From an uncultured Thermanaerothrix sp. (GTDB lineage Bacteria > Chloroflexota > Anaerolineae > Anaerolineales > Anaerolineaceae), in NCBI RefSeq assembly GCF_938028735.1, contig NZ_CALIMF010000002.1, positions 372,001 through 436,000 on the forward strand: a stretch of 64,000 nt of DNA. Direction: 5' to 3'. The position numbers and the translations under genes were made by a program. Position 1 is the stretch's first letter; every line of letters starts with the position of its first letter. Shown piece after piece: positions 1 through 8,307 of this stretch. The notes under the pieces are model-generated. The model was not told the DNA's origin. It did not search any database and was given only the letters and a program-made list of their open reading frames with translations.

Positions 1-330
1 GATGAACGCTTTCACATTCAGGTAGCTCACAATGGTCAGGCAGCCCTGGATCACCTGGCACAGCATACCCCGGATGTCATTTTGCTGGATCTATTCATGC
101 CCGGAATGGATGGCTTTCAGGTTCTGGAAGCGCTGCGCACTCACCCCACCTGGAACCGCATCCCCGTCATTATCATCACAGGGGCTGACCTAACCCCCGA
201 GCAACGCGAACAACTGGCCGAATTCAGCAAACGAATGCTCAACAAGAGCCAGTTCCAGGAAAAGGAACTCTTTGCTTTGCTGGAGTCGGCCCTTCAGAAG
301 TGGCATAAAGGCCATTCACCATCGCATTGA
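1..330 (+). CDS. Receiver (REC) domain, C-terminal end of a protein cut by the window edge
   Basis: The reading frame is open from base 1 to the TGA at 328-330, giving 109 visible residues, so the N-terminus lies outside the window. The visible part is most of a CheY-like receiver. The phosphoacceptor Asp is in VILLDLFMPGMDGF (codon at 88-90), followed by the conserved Thr of IIIITGADLTP and a Lys-containing stretch (KRMLNKSQF). The acidic pair before it is missing because of the cut. It ends the protein, so this may be a hybrid sensor kinase, a stand-alone regulator or a fusion like the next gene. Its C-terminal half resembles the receiver at the end of the neighbouring threonine-synthase-like protein (TP-rich turn, then a basic helix). 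The stop overlaps the ribosome-binding site of that gene, so the two are probably co-transcribed. Confidence 0.85.
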   Translation, partial: DERFHIQVAHNGQAALDHLAQHTPDVILLDLFMPGMDGFQVLEALRTHPTWNRIPVIIITGADLTPEQREQLAEFSKRMLNKSQFQEKELFALLESALQKWHKGHSPSH

Positions 331-339
331 GGTGTATGC

Positions 340-2025
340 ATGCTCAACGAACACTGTCAGATTGAGTGCCTAGATTGTGGTTTTCAGGCACCCTATCACC
401 CTCTGGAAACGGTTTGCCCAGCATGTGGGGGAGCATGGCGGCAAGCTACGTATGACTACGCACATCTAGCCTCCGACCTTCCGCCGCGTTTAAAAGAACG
501 GGCTTTTGACCTCTGGCGCTATCGCGAAATGCTCCCGATCACCCAACCGGCACCTGAGTTGCGTCTCTCCGAGGGGGGAACGCCGTTGATCCGCGCCCTT
601 AACCTGGGCATGATGCTGGGGTGTTCCAACCTCTTTATGAAAGATGAACGCCAAGGGCCCACCGCATCGTTCAAAGACCGTCAGGCTGCCTTGAGTATCT
701 CCGCGCTAAAAGCTGCCGGGGTACGCGAGGTTGTCTTGGCCTCAACCGGCAATGTGGCCATCGCCTACTCGGCCTACGCAGCCCGTGCTGGGATAAAACT
801 CTGGGCCTTCCTTACCAGCCTGGTGCCAGCCGCCAAGATGCGGGAAGTGGCACTATATGGCACCCAGGTCATCAAGGTCACCGGTTCCTACGACCAAGCC
901 AAGCAGGTCGCGGCAGAATTCGCACGTCAGCGGGGCATCTTTCTGGATACTGGGGCTAGGAGCATCACCAACATCGAATCCATGAAGACCATTGCCTACG
1001 AGATCGCCGAACAACTCGGTGAAGTGTTGGAACCGCCAGCCAACGGTCTGGGAACCACGCGTCCCCGCTGGCGGGCGCCTGACTGGTACATCCAAGCGGT
1101 AAGCGGTGGTATGGGCCCACTGGGGGTACTCAAGGGCTTCCGCGAGATGTACCAGATGGGGTGGATTGACCGGATTCCTAAAATCGGGGTCATCCAGGTA
1201 GAAGGTTGCGCTCCCATGGTCAATGCCTGGAAACAGGGCCGCGAGGTCGCCATTCCAATTCAATCACCACGTACCAATATCGCCACCCTGGCTACAGGGG
1301 ACCCTGGACGAACCTACACGCTCTTACGCAACTGGATGCTGGAAGGATCTGGCGGAGCCTTCGAAAGTGTCAGTGATGAGGAAGCCTTTCGCGCCATTCA
1401 TTTTCTGGCCAAAATGGAAGGAATGTCGGTCGAACCCGCCGCTGCTGTCGCGTGCGCTGGACTCATTAAATTGGTGCGCAGTGGGCAGATCAAACCCCAT
1501 GAAGTGGTGGTAATAAATATCTCCGGACACACCTTACCGGTAGAACGCACTATCTTGGGTGAGGGATGGTCGCGTAGTGTGGTCGTGTCAGATGCCATGC
1601 ATGTCGGCGCAGAAGAAGGACTGCTGGCCGCGCTCAGCAAGATCACCGTTGACCGCTTCCCACGCATTGCTATTGTAGATGACCATCCTGAGGCCCGCCG
1701 TCTGATTCGCCGCATTCTGCAATCTCAGGGAGACTACACCCTCTTCGAAGCCGCCAGCGGCCGCGAAGCCATCGAATTGGCGCGGCGTGAACACCCGGAT
1801 CTCATTATCCTGGATTTGATGATGCCCGAAGTAGACGGCTTTGGCGTTATTGAAGCCCTGCAGGCTCAGCCCGAAACCGCCGAAATTCCCATCATCGTGG
1901 TCACTGCCAAAGAGTTAACCCCAGCCGAGAAAGAGCGCTTGCGCGGCCACATCCAATCTCTGATGCAGAAAGGAGACTTTTTAAGCGATGATTTATTGGA
2001 TGAGGTTCGCGCTCTGCTGAAATGA
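340..2025 (+). CDS. Threonine-synthase-like PLP enzyme fused to a C-terminal receiver domain
   Basis: This 561-residue protein has two parts. Residues 1 to about 425 form a fold-type II PLP enzyme of the threonine synthase family (O-phosphohomoserine to threonine). An N-terminal zinc-ribbon-like element (C10, C13, C26, C29) is followed by the PLP lysine K112 in TASFKDRQ, the STGN loop (135-138) and the glycine-rich SGGMGP loop (255-260). Residues about 438-561 are a full receiver: acidic pair D447/D448 (IVDDHP), phosphoacceptor D492 in LIILDLMMPEVDGF, T522 and K544. Threonine synthases normally end near the first boundary, so the receiver is an added domain. The ATG follows a GAGGTG ribosome-binding site that overlaps the preceding stop. 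The related cysteate synthase cannot be excluded for the catalytic half. The receiver may sense a phosphorelay or serve in protein-protein contact; no kinase gene is visible. Confidence 0.85.
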   Translation: MLNEHCQIECLDCGFQAPYHPLETVCPACGGAWRQATYDYAHLASDLPPRLKERAFDLWRYREMLPITQPAPELRLSEGGTPLIRALNLGMMLGCSNLFMKDERQGPTASFKDRQAALSISALKAAGVREVVLASTGNVAIAYSAYAARAGIKLWAFLTSLVPAAKMREVALYGTQVIKVTGSYDQAKQVAAEFARQRGIFLDTGARSITNIESMKTIAYEIAEQLGEVLEPPANGLGTTRPRWRAPDWYIQAVSGGMGPLGVLKGFREMYQMGWIDRIPKIGVIQVEGCAPMVNAWKQGREVAIPIQSPRTNIATLATGDPGRTYTLLRNWMLEGSGGAFESVSDEEAFRAIHFLAKMEGMSVEPAAAVACAGLIKLVRSGQIKPHEVVVINISGHTLPVERTILGEGWSRSVVVSDAMHVGAEEGLLAALSKITVDRFPRIAIVDDHPEARRLIRRILQSQGDYTLFEAASGREAIELARREHPDLIILDLMMPEVDGFGVIEALQAQPETAEIPIIVVTAKELTPAEKERLRGHIQSLMQKGDFLSDDLLDEVRALLK

Positions 2026-2043
2026 ACCCTCCAGCAGGATAAG

Positions 2044-2994
2044 GTGAAAATGCGGGCAAACCGGCGGTCTCAGGGGGTCGTAGCAGCGCTTGCTTCGGCG
2101 CTATTCATGGGCGCCATGCCCATTTTCGGCAAGCAGGCCTTCATGCTGGGATTCTCGCCTCTGGCTGTTGTTGCCCTGCGAAGCACCATTGCGACTATCC
2201 TGATGCTAGGGATGATGAATTTTCAACGCCAGTTTTTCTATATTTACCCGGTAGGTTTGCTAGGATGTCTCATTGCTGGGGTGCTTAACGGAGTCGGTTC
2301 GATTTTTTACTACACCGCCTTGAGCCGCCTGGACGCCAGTGTGGGCCATCTGATCTACTCGTTCTATCCCCTTTTTGTCGCCCTTTGGCTCTGGTTGGAC
2401 CGTCAGCAAATCAGCCGCGTCACGCTGGTACGTCTGATGTTAGCCTTGCCCGGTATTTATCTTCTGATACGCACCGGGCACGACCCGGTTGATCTAGGCG
2501 GGACATTCATGATGTTGCTGGCAGCCCTCTTCTATGCTCTTCATCTGATTATCAATCAACGCATATTATATGAGGCTCCCACTCCTACGGTTACTTTTTA
2601 CACCCTGCTGGCTATGGCATTAACCGTAGGTGTAGCATTCTTGGTGGCCCATCCCTCGCTCCCAGCCTTTACCCTTTCATGGTGGCCTGTAGTGGGAATG
2701 GCAGGAATTACGTTCCTGTCCCGCCTAACGCTTTTCCTTGGCGTCAAAAACCTGGGGGGGCTCCAAACGGCTCTTTTGGGCCTGAGCGAGTTGCTGGTTA
2801 CCGTTTTCCTGGCTCAGGTATGGCTGGGTGAGCGTCTCAGTCTCGCTCAATGGACAGGGGCCTTCCTGATCAGTAGCAGCATGCTCCTAATAGCCATGGA
2901 TCAAGCAGCACCTGAGCAGCGAACCAATAGTGGGTGGTTGCGCTGGCTCAATCCACCTCATCTCCCAGAAATTGATTTTCCCTGGCAACGGTAA
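2044..2994 (+). CDS. EamA/DMT-family transporter
   Basis: A 316-residue membrane protein with about ten hydrophobic segments in two repeats, typical of the drug/metabolite transporter (EamA) superfamily; substrates are usually metabolites or amino acids. The first segment (ASALFMGAMPIFGKQAF) and the later motif LSELLVTVFLAQVWLGERL are characteristic, the second matching the end of the C-terminal EamA repeat. The start is a GTG at 2044, or possibly the ATG at 2050; AGGA at 2036-2039 serves either. It begins 18 bp after the threonine-synthase/receiver gene and is probably in its operon, which would fit export of an amino acid or related metabolite, but the substrate is unknown. Confidence 0.85.
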   Translation: MKMRANRRSQGVVAALASALFMGAMPIFGKQAFMLGFSPLAVVALRSTIATILMLGMMNFQRQFFYIYPVGLLGCLIAGVLNGVGSIFYYTALSRLDASVGHLIYSFYPLFVALWLWLDRQQISRVTLVRLMLALPGIYLLIRTGHDPVDLGGTFMMLLAALFYALHLIINQRILYEAPTPTVTFYTLLAMALTVGVAFLVAHPSLPAFTLSWWPVVGMAGITFLSRLTLFLGVKNLGGLQTALLGLSELLVTVFLAQVWLGERLSLAQWTGAFLISSSMLLIAMDQAAPEQRTNSGWLRWLNPPHLPEIDFPWQR

Positions 2995-3006
2995 GCACGT
3001 TGCGGG

Positions 3007-3780
3007 CTACTCGATCAACGGTCCAGGTGTCGGGGCAATTTGAAGGCTGTATCCTAATTGGCGTTGATTGCGAATCCAGCGTTGGCCTCCCATATGAGCC
3101 AATTTGTGCCGTAACCGGGTTACAACCGGACGTAACAACCGGGCAGCCTCGGATCGACTAATTGAATACCCATAAATTAGTCCCACCAGATCCTCATAAG
3201 GCATGACTAAGCCGTGTGTGGTCAACAAACTCTCCAAGAGGTAGGACTCGGTTTGTGAAAGCCGAATGCTCTGGTCAGCGACACGTAGCGTGCGCGTCTG
3301 GCAATCTATGAGACTCCCCGTATCCAAGTACACACATAGGCGCTCAAAGCAAGACACTGGGGGTGCTGTATAGAGCGCCCCCACCTCACGAACGGCCAAC
3401 GCCACATCGGGAAGTTTTGCGTTCCCTTTATGCAGAGTTGCAATGGCTACCATCAAGTCACGCGGCATCAGGGGTTTGTGCAGTGTTATATATGTAAAGG
3501 GCCACTCAGCAGGCAGCCCTCGGCTATCGGCAGGAACAAGGAAGATGGCTTTAGGAGGGAAGCCATAACGAGCCAGCGCTTCGCCCAAGGCTGCCCACTC
3601 GGCCTCGTCTTTCAAATCGGCAATTAGAAAATTGAAATCTTTTATCACCAGCGATGCCCCTACCACTTCCAAGGAAGGAGCCGCCAAAATGGTATGCCCA
3701 GCAGGTGCAATCAACGAAACCAACCATAGACGGAGCGCCTGGTCGGGCTCTAGGATCAGGAGCCTACAAGAATCATTCAT
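3007..3780 (-). CDS. Orphan response-regulator-like protein with winged-helix DNA-binding domain
   Basis: A 257-residue protein with an N-terminal receiver-like domain (about 5-115) and a C-terminal OmpR/PhoB-type winged helix (about 155-250, ending in the RNQRQLGYSL wing). The receiver is partly diverged. The acidic pair is E11/D13 in LILEPDQ, the phosphoacceptor position is D55 in LIADLKDE, and the Lys is kept (K102 in LHKPL), while the conserved Thr/Ser is not clear. It lies convergent to the transporter gene, 12 bp away, with no sensor kinase adjacent. It could be phosphorylated by a distant kinase or work without phosphorylation. Confidence 0.8.
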   Translation of the reverse strand: MNDSCRLLILEPDQALRLWLVSLIAPAGHTILAAPSLEVVGASLVIKDFNFLIADLKDEAEWAALGEALARYGFPPKAIFLVPADSRGLPAEWPFTYITLHKPLMPRDLMVAIATLHKGNAKLPDVALAVREVGALYTAPPVSCFERLCVYLDTGSLIDCQTRTLRVADQSIRLSQTESYLLESLLTTHGLVMPYEDLVGLIYGYSISRSEAARLLRPVVTRLRHKLAHMGGQRWIRNQRQLGYSLQIAPTPGPLIE

Positions 3781-4248
3781 GATTAAGTTGACCTTAGCAC
3801 AGGTCTCACGAACCGGGGTTACAGGGTAATTTCATTTTAACCGAAATCAAACAAAAGTCCAATCATTTTAGAGTGTAATTTTTGACTTATTGCCAAGATT
3901 ACCCCCACTAATGACTCGGCATTGTTAACGCTCGTTTTCTGAATGCGCTCCTACTATCTACTAAGGCATTCCCCACATGTTGTCCCGTTCTGAAACCTCA
4001 ACCCCTGCTGCTATTCCACCCCATCTCCACATCGTCATCCCATCTTGAGATTCCACAAAAAATTGCCAATGCTGTCAGTTTAGTGCGTGCTATCGGACAG
4101 GAAATAGCAGACATGCGTGGCGAGATCAAACCGGGGAACAACAAAGCGATTCAGCAGAAGTTAGCGACCCCTGGCCAGAAATCTCTAAATGTTATTTAAT
4201 TTAGTTATTGAGGAAAAGGCTTTCAAGATAGGAAGATTAAAAAATAGG
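3781..4248. other. Gene-free interval with a possible decayed coding remnant
   Basis: No convincing gene lies between the regulator and tRNA-His. It is AT-richer than its surroundings. A 23-codon open frame from an ATG at 3977 ends in TGA at about 4046. In another frame, about 4032-4200 reads through as 55 or so ordinary-looking residues (containing LVRAIGQEIADMRGEI) to a TAA, but has no start codon. This looks like a frame-shifted remnant of a short gene of unknown family. I see no repeat or insertion-sequence end here. Confidence 0.35.
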
Positions 4249-4321
4249 GGTGGCTGATGGGGGTCGAACCCACAACCACCTGATCCACAGTCAGGTGCTC
4301 TGCCTTTGAGCTACAGCCACC
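4249..4321 (-). tRNA. tRNA-His (GTG anticodon)
   Basis: Read on the minus strand, the sequence folds as a cloverleaf. The acceptor GTGGCTG (4320-4314) pairs with CAGCCAC (4256-4250), the D arm is GCTC/GAGC, the anticodon arm is CCTGA-CTGTGGA-TCAGG with anticodon GTG, and the T loop is TTCGACC. The extra G at -1 (4321) opposite C73 (4249) is the hallmark of histidine tRNA. The 3' CCA is not encoded (CCT follows), so it must be added. Confidence 0.95.
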
Positions 4322-4336
4322 ATATTTCTGGTTTTG

Positions 4337-4365
4337 ATTTTAACACAACCCCCCAAGTTCGACAA
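4337..4365 (-). promoter_or_regulatory. Promoter of tRNA-His
   Basis: On the minus strand TTGTCG (4365-4360) is followed after 17 bp by TAAAAT (4342-4337). The mature tRNA begins 15 bp later at 4321. This is the arrangement expected for a housekeeping sigma-70-type promoter. Confidence 0.6.
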
Positions 4366-4481
4366 GGAATAGATGTTTTCTCGCATTTCCCAGACTTTCT
4401 TGCCTCAAATTTCTGATTAACGTAATAGTGGTAGAATTGCTACTTGCAAAATCCTCCATGACTGTTGAAGGATAGGGCACT

Positions 4482-5996
4482 ATGACCAACGTAATTGCTT
4501 GGGAAGCTCTCCTCACTACGCTCAAAGTCATTTATGCCCTATGCATGCTGGCCGTCCTCATCCCTGGGCTTAACAGCCTGTTCCTGGCTTGTACCTATTG
4601 GCGTCACCGCCAACGCCTCCCTCGCCCTTCCGATTTTACACCTCCCACTTCGTGGCCACGGGTCACTGTTCAACTTCCAATATATAACGAAGGGCAGTTA
4701 GTGATCCGCTTGCTACGCGCCATTACCCGCCTGGACTATCCGCGTGACCGCCTGGAAATCCAGGTGCTCGACGATTCTACCGACGAGACCTCGGCACTGG
4801 CTCGTGCGCTGGTCGAGCGTTACCGGCGCGCAGGATTCCAGATCGTGTATCGCCACCGCACCAACCGTCAGGGTTATAAAGCCGGCAACTTGGCAGCCGG
4901 TCTGCCCGCCGCTAAGGGTGAGCTGATCGCCATCTTTGATGCCGATTTTCTGCCTCCACGCGATTGGCTCAAACGAGTGGTACCCGCCTTTCAAGATCCC
5001 CACGTTGGCTTTGTCCAAACGCGATGGGTTCACTACAACGCCCACGCCAACCTTCTCTCTCGCCTAGTTGCCCTGGCCATGGATGGACATGCCATTGTGG
5101 AACAAGGCGGTCGGGCGGCCGGTGGTTTTTTCATCGGCTTTGACGGTTCGGGGGGAATCTGGCGCCGTACCTGCATTGAGACAGCCGGCGGTTGGCAATG
5201 GGACACCCTTACCGAGGACCTGGATCTCGCCTATCGGGCTCAATTGCTAGGTTGGAAAGGCCTCTATCTTCCTGATGTCACCGTCCAGGCTGAGGTACCC
5301 GAAACCATGGCCGCTCTGCGGCGGCAACAATACCGCTGGGCAAAAGGGAGCGTCCAGACGCTGCGCAAACTTGGAGCGCGTCTGTGGCGCGCCCCATTGC
5401 CCTGGCAGATCCGCTTAGAGGGGTTGCTACACCTCTCAATGTACGTACCTTTTCCTTTTGCCGTGCTGGCATTTTTGCTTATCCTGCCGATTGGGGTGTG
5501 GTCACCCTCCTACTTTAACTTCTTCTTCTGGAGCGCACTGGGCGGCCTTGGTCTGGCCGCAGAATACCTGGTAGCCCAGACCGAAACCTATTCTACCTGG
5601 CGGCAACGCCTCAGTTTATTGCCTGGAATGGCTGTGCTGGGAATCGGGATTAGCTTGACCTGCGCGGTTGGTGCCCTCGACGGTCTGCTACACGAAGGCG
5701 GGGTCTTTGAACGCACGCCCAAGGCTCTGACCCAGGAATCCGCCGCCATTCGCCCGGCACAGTCGGCCAAAACCCTCTATAATTATTTGGAATGGGGCGA
5801 GAGGCTACTAAGCCTTTATTTATTGACTTCGGCCTTGATCCTTGCCCGCCATGCTCAGGCGGCCATGTTACCTTGGGCGTTCATAGGCTTTACAGCCTTC
5901 TTACTGGCTTCCCAGGGCGCTTTTTTGGAAGAACCTCAACCCACCTCCACGACCATCGCGCCCCCGAATCACCACCTCACCTCGCTACCCAAGTAA
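4482..5996 (+). CDS. Processive family 2 glycosyltransferase (cellulose-synthase-like)
   Basis: A 504-residue integral membrane glycosyltransferase. An N-terminal membrane segment (about 13-37) precedes a GT-A catalytic domain with all the motifs of processive GT2 enzymes: PIYNEG (66-71), DDSTDE (97-102), the metal-binding DADF (153-156), the catalytic TEDLD (244-248) and QQYRW (282-286). Several hydrophobic segments follow (about 315-380, 385-410 and near 450-480), which would form the polymer channel. Such enzymes make beta-linked polysaccharides or long-chain glycolipids from nucleotide sugars at the membrane. No PilZ domain or cellulose-synthase subunit is nearby, so the product is unknown. 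The ATG lies 10 bp after AAGGA. tpiA starts 30 bp downstream. Confidence 0.9.
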   Translation: MTNVIAWEALLTTLKVIYALCMLAVLIPGLNSLFLACTYWRHRQRLPRPSDFTPPTSWPRVTVQLPIYNEGQLVIRLLRAITRLDYPRDRLEIQVLDDSTDETSALARALVERYRRAGFQIVYRHRTNRQGYKAGNLAAGLPAAKGELIAIFDADFLPPRDWLKRVVPAFQDPHVGFVQTRWVHYNAHANLLSRLVALAMDGHAIVEQGGRAAGGFFIGFDGSGGIWRRTCIETAGGWQWDTLTEDLDLAYRAQLLGWKGLYLPDVTVQAEVPETMAALRRQQYRWAKGSVQTLRKLGARLWRAPLPWQIRLEGLLHLSMYVPFPFAVLAFLLILPIGVWSPSYFNFFFWSALGGLGLAAEYLVAQTETYSTWRQRLSLLPGMAVLGIGISLTCAVGALDGLLHEGGVFERTPKALTQESAAIRPAQSAKTLYNYLEWGERLLSLYLLTSALILARHAQAAMLPWAFIGFTAFLLASQGAFLEEPQPTSTTIAPPNHHLTSLPK

Positions 5997-6026
5997 CCTC
6001 TTTTATTCCCTTCAGGAGATGTCACC

Positions 6027-6785
6027 ATGCGTAAACCTCTAGTTGCCGGCAATTGGAAAATGAACAAGACTGTTGAGCAAGCTCGTTCCCTGGTCTCGGA
6101 GATGCTGCCAGGATTGCAGGCGGTCCATGCGGTGGAGCGCGTCCTGTGTCCCCCCTTCACCAGTTTAATGGCTATAGCCGCCATGCTAAGTGGCACCGAA
6201 ATCGGGCTGGGAGCTCAGAACATGCACTGGGAAGCATCTGGGGCTTTCACCGGTGAAATTGCACCCGCTATGGTCAAGGAGTTCTGCCAGTACGTTATCC
6301 TGGGCCATTCCGAACGGCGCACCTACTTCGGAGAAACCGATGAAACGGTTAACCGCAAGGTGCACGCAGCCCTTGCGAATGACCTAACCCCCATTGTCTG
6401 CATCGGTGAAACCCTGGCCGAAAATGAGGCGGGTCGCACCGCCGAGGTTGTTTCCCGCCAGATTGAGCAGGGATTGAAAGACCTGACCCCCGAACAAGCG
6501 GGCCGGCTAGTCATTGCCTATGAACCGGTTTGGGCCATTGGCACCGGACGCGCGGCCAGCGGCGAGGATGCCAATCGTGTTGTTGGAGAGGTTATTCGTC
6601 CCACCCTAGCCAGGATGTTCGGGCAGGCAGTGGCCGAAGCGGTACGGGTGCTTTATGGCGGCTCGGTAACCGCCACCAATGCCGCTGAATTCTTCTCCCA
6701 GCCTGAAATTGATGGCGCCCTGGTCGGTGGTGCCAGCCTGAAGACGGCCGAGTTCGTTAAAATCGTCGAAGCCGCTGCCAGGTGA
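6027..6785 (+). CDS. tpiA: Triosephosphate isomerase
   Basis: A 252-residue TIM-barrel enzyme of glycolysis that interconverts dihydroxyacetone phosphate and glyceraldehyde 3-phosphate. The catalytic residues are all present: K11 in AGNWKMN, H94 in LGHSERR and E166 in AYEPVWAIGTG, with the phosphate loop LYGGSVT near the C-terminus. Length and start (CAGGAG 9 bp before ATG) are normal. The next gene begins 6 bp after the stop. Confidence 0.98.
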   Translation: MRKPLVAGNWKMNKTVEQARSLVSEMLPGLQAVHAVERVLCPPFTSLMAIAAMLSGTEIGLGAQNMHWEASGAFTGEIAPAMVKEFCQYVILGHSERRTYFGETDETVNRKVHAALANDLTPIVCIGETLAENEAGRTAEVVSRQIEQGLKDLTPEQAGRLVIAYEPVWAIGTGRAASGEDANRVVGEVIRPTLARMFGQAVAEAVRVLYGGSVTATNAAEFFSQPEIDGALVGGASLKTAEFVKIVEAAAR

Positions 6786-6791
6786 GAACAC

Positions 6792-7544
6792 TTGGCTTTC
6801 GAAGGCCTGCTTGCCTTTGGACTCACTTCACTGCTGTTCCTTGTGATTCAGCGTTGGCTACATCACGAGATGCAGGCCTTCTTTTATCTTCTAACTGGAC
6901 GCCCCAACTGGGCAATCGCCCTGTTTTCGATCTTTCTCTTTCCGGGAGTGTTCTTGCACGAAGCCAGCCATGCCCTTATGGCCTGGCTATTACGCGTGCC
7001 GGTGCAAGGGGTTTCACTCCTGCCTCGTTTATTGCCAAACGGACAACTGGAACTGGGGGCCGTACGCACTACCCCGGCCGATTTCCTGCGCGATGCTCTT
7101 ATCGGAGCGGCACCTTTCTTTACGGGTGCGCTTCTGGTTGCCCATCTCGGACTGAATATCCTTGACTTCAAACTCTTGATCCCCCTTTTCCTTCAGGCCG
7201 AGTGGCGGGCACTTTTTCAGCAAGCCCTCACCCTAACGCAGCAGCCAGATTTTTGGCTGTGGTTTTACCTCACCTTCGCCATCAGTAGCACCATGATCCC
7301 TTCGGCGGCCGACCGTCGTGCATGGTGGGGCGTTGCGACCATCCTGGGGGCGGTTGTTCTCATAGCCTTTCTAGCCGGCATGGGGCAGTGGCTGGCGCTT
7401 ACCTTATGGCCCTTTCTCAATCGGGGATTCCTGACCCTCGGGCTTATTTTGGGGATCGCCCTGACGGTACACCTGGCCTTGGCTCTGCCATTATGGGCTC
7501 TTAACCGGTTAATTGCCCATGCCCGGCGAGCTCTCTTAGCGTAA
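6792..7544 (+). CDS. Membrane protein with an HExxH motif, putative metallopeptidase
   Basis: A 250-residue polytopic membrane protein with about six hydrophobic segments. Residues 56-60 are HEASH within a membrane segment (PGVFLHEASHALMAWLL), the zinc-binding HExxH pattern of M50-like intramembrane peptidases. I do not find the matching LDG motif that supplies the third ligand in site-2 proteases, so the activity is uncertain. The first possible start after the tpiA stop in this frame is TTG at 6792, 5 bp after GGTGAG, and no ATG occurs before the first hydrophobic segment, so TTG is probably used. Coupling to tpiA looks positional rather than functional. Confidence 0.75.
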   Translation: MAFEGLLAFGLTSLLFLVIQRWLHHEMQAFFYLLTGRPNWAIALFSIFLFPGVFLHEASHALMAWLLRVPVQGVSLLPRLLPNGQLELGAVRTTPADFLRDALIGAAPFFTGALLVAHLGLNILDFKLLIPLFLQAEWRALFQQALTLTQQPDFWLWFYLTFAISSTMIPSAADRRAWWGVATILGAVVLIAFLAGMGQWLALTLWPFLNRGFLTLGLILGIALTVHLALALPLWALNRLIAHARRALLA

Positions 7545-7605
7545 GCCCCTCTCCAAACCAGATATTCAATAAGCCAAGAACCCTGGAATTGACAAACGGG
7601 CTACT

Positions 7606-8232
7606 TTACCCCGTCCCAAACTGGCGATCTCCCGCATCCCCCAGACCAGGCACAATATAACCCTGATTGTTCAGACGCTCATCAATGGCTGCCAAGTAAA
7701 TGGTCACATCAGGATGATGGCTCTCCAAGCGCTGAATCCCCTCGGGCGAGCCGATTAACCCCACAAACTTGATTCGCTTCACGCCCCACTGCTTGAGAAT
7801 ATCGACCGCCGCGATGGCGGACCCTCCCGTTGCCAGCATGGGATCCAGGATTAGACACACCGTCACCCGTGGTTCAGTGGGCAATTTGTTGTAGTACTGC
7901 ACAGGCTTTAGCGTCTTCTCATCCCGGTAGATCCCCAAATGCCAAACTTCCGCAGAGGGCATGAGTTCCCAAACGCCCTCCACCATTCCCAACCCGGCGC
8001 GCAGAATCGGTACCAGACCAATCTTATCCACCAGTTCCGCACCCTGCGCCACCCCCATCGGGGTTTGCACAGTCACCGGATGGGTCAGGAGATCCTCCGT
8101 TGCTTCGTAGGCCAATAGCGCGCTCAATTCGCGCACTAACTCGCGAAATCGCTTGGGTTCGGTCTCCATTGAGCGCAACTTTGTCAGTTTATGAGCCACC
8201 AGCGGGTGCTTTGAGACATGAACGAGAGACAT
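7606..8232 (-). CDS. upp: Uracil phosphoribosyltransferase
   Basis: A 208-residue enzyme of pyrimidine salvage that makes UMP from uracil and PRPP. The start ([19 protein letters not shown]), the PRPP-binding loop [12 protein letters not shown] and the C-terminal [16 protein letters not shown] uracil-binding region are diagnostic, and the length is that of the family. It is divergent from ruvB; the 75 bp between them contain AT-rich elements including ATTATAAT at 8261-8268, readable as a -10 on both strands. Confidence 0.97.
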   Translation of the reverse strand: MSLVHVSKHPLVAHKLTKLRSMETEPKRFRELVRELSALLAYEATEDLLTHPVTVQTPMGVAQGAELVDKIGLVPILRAGLGMVEGVWELMPSAEVWHLGIYRDEKTLKPVQYYNKLPTEPRVTVCLILDPMLATGGSAIAAVDILKQWGVKRIKFVGLIGSPEGIQRLESHHPDVTIYLAAIDERLNNQGYIVPGLGDAGDRQFGTG

Positions 8233-8307
8233 GCGCGGCTCCTTGTCTCAGATTTCGCTTATTATAATCTCAAATGCCTCGCCGAAAACGGTTATAATCA
8301 AACCAAT

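Noticed and set aside
8218-8307. A longer start for ruvB, 30 codons upstream
   Set aside because: It would overlap upp and the promoter region, and the added residues are not RuvB-like; the 343-residue form has the normal length.
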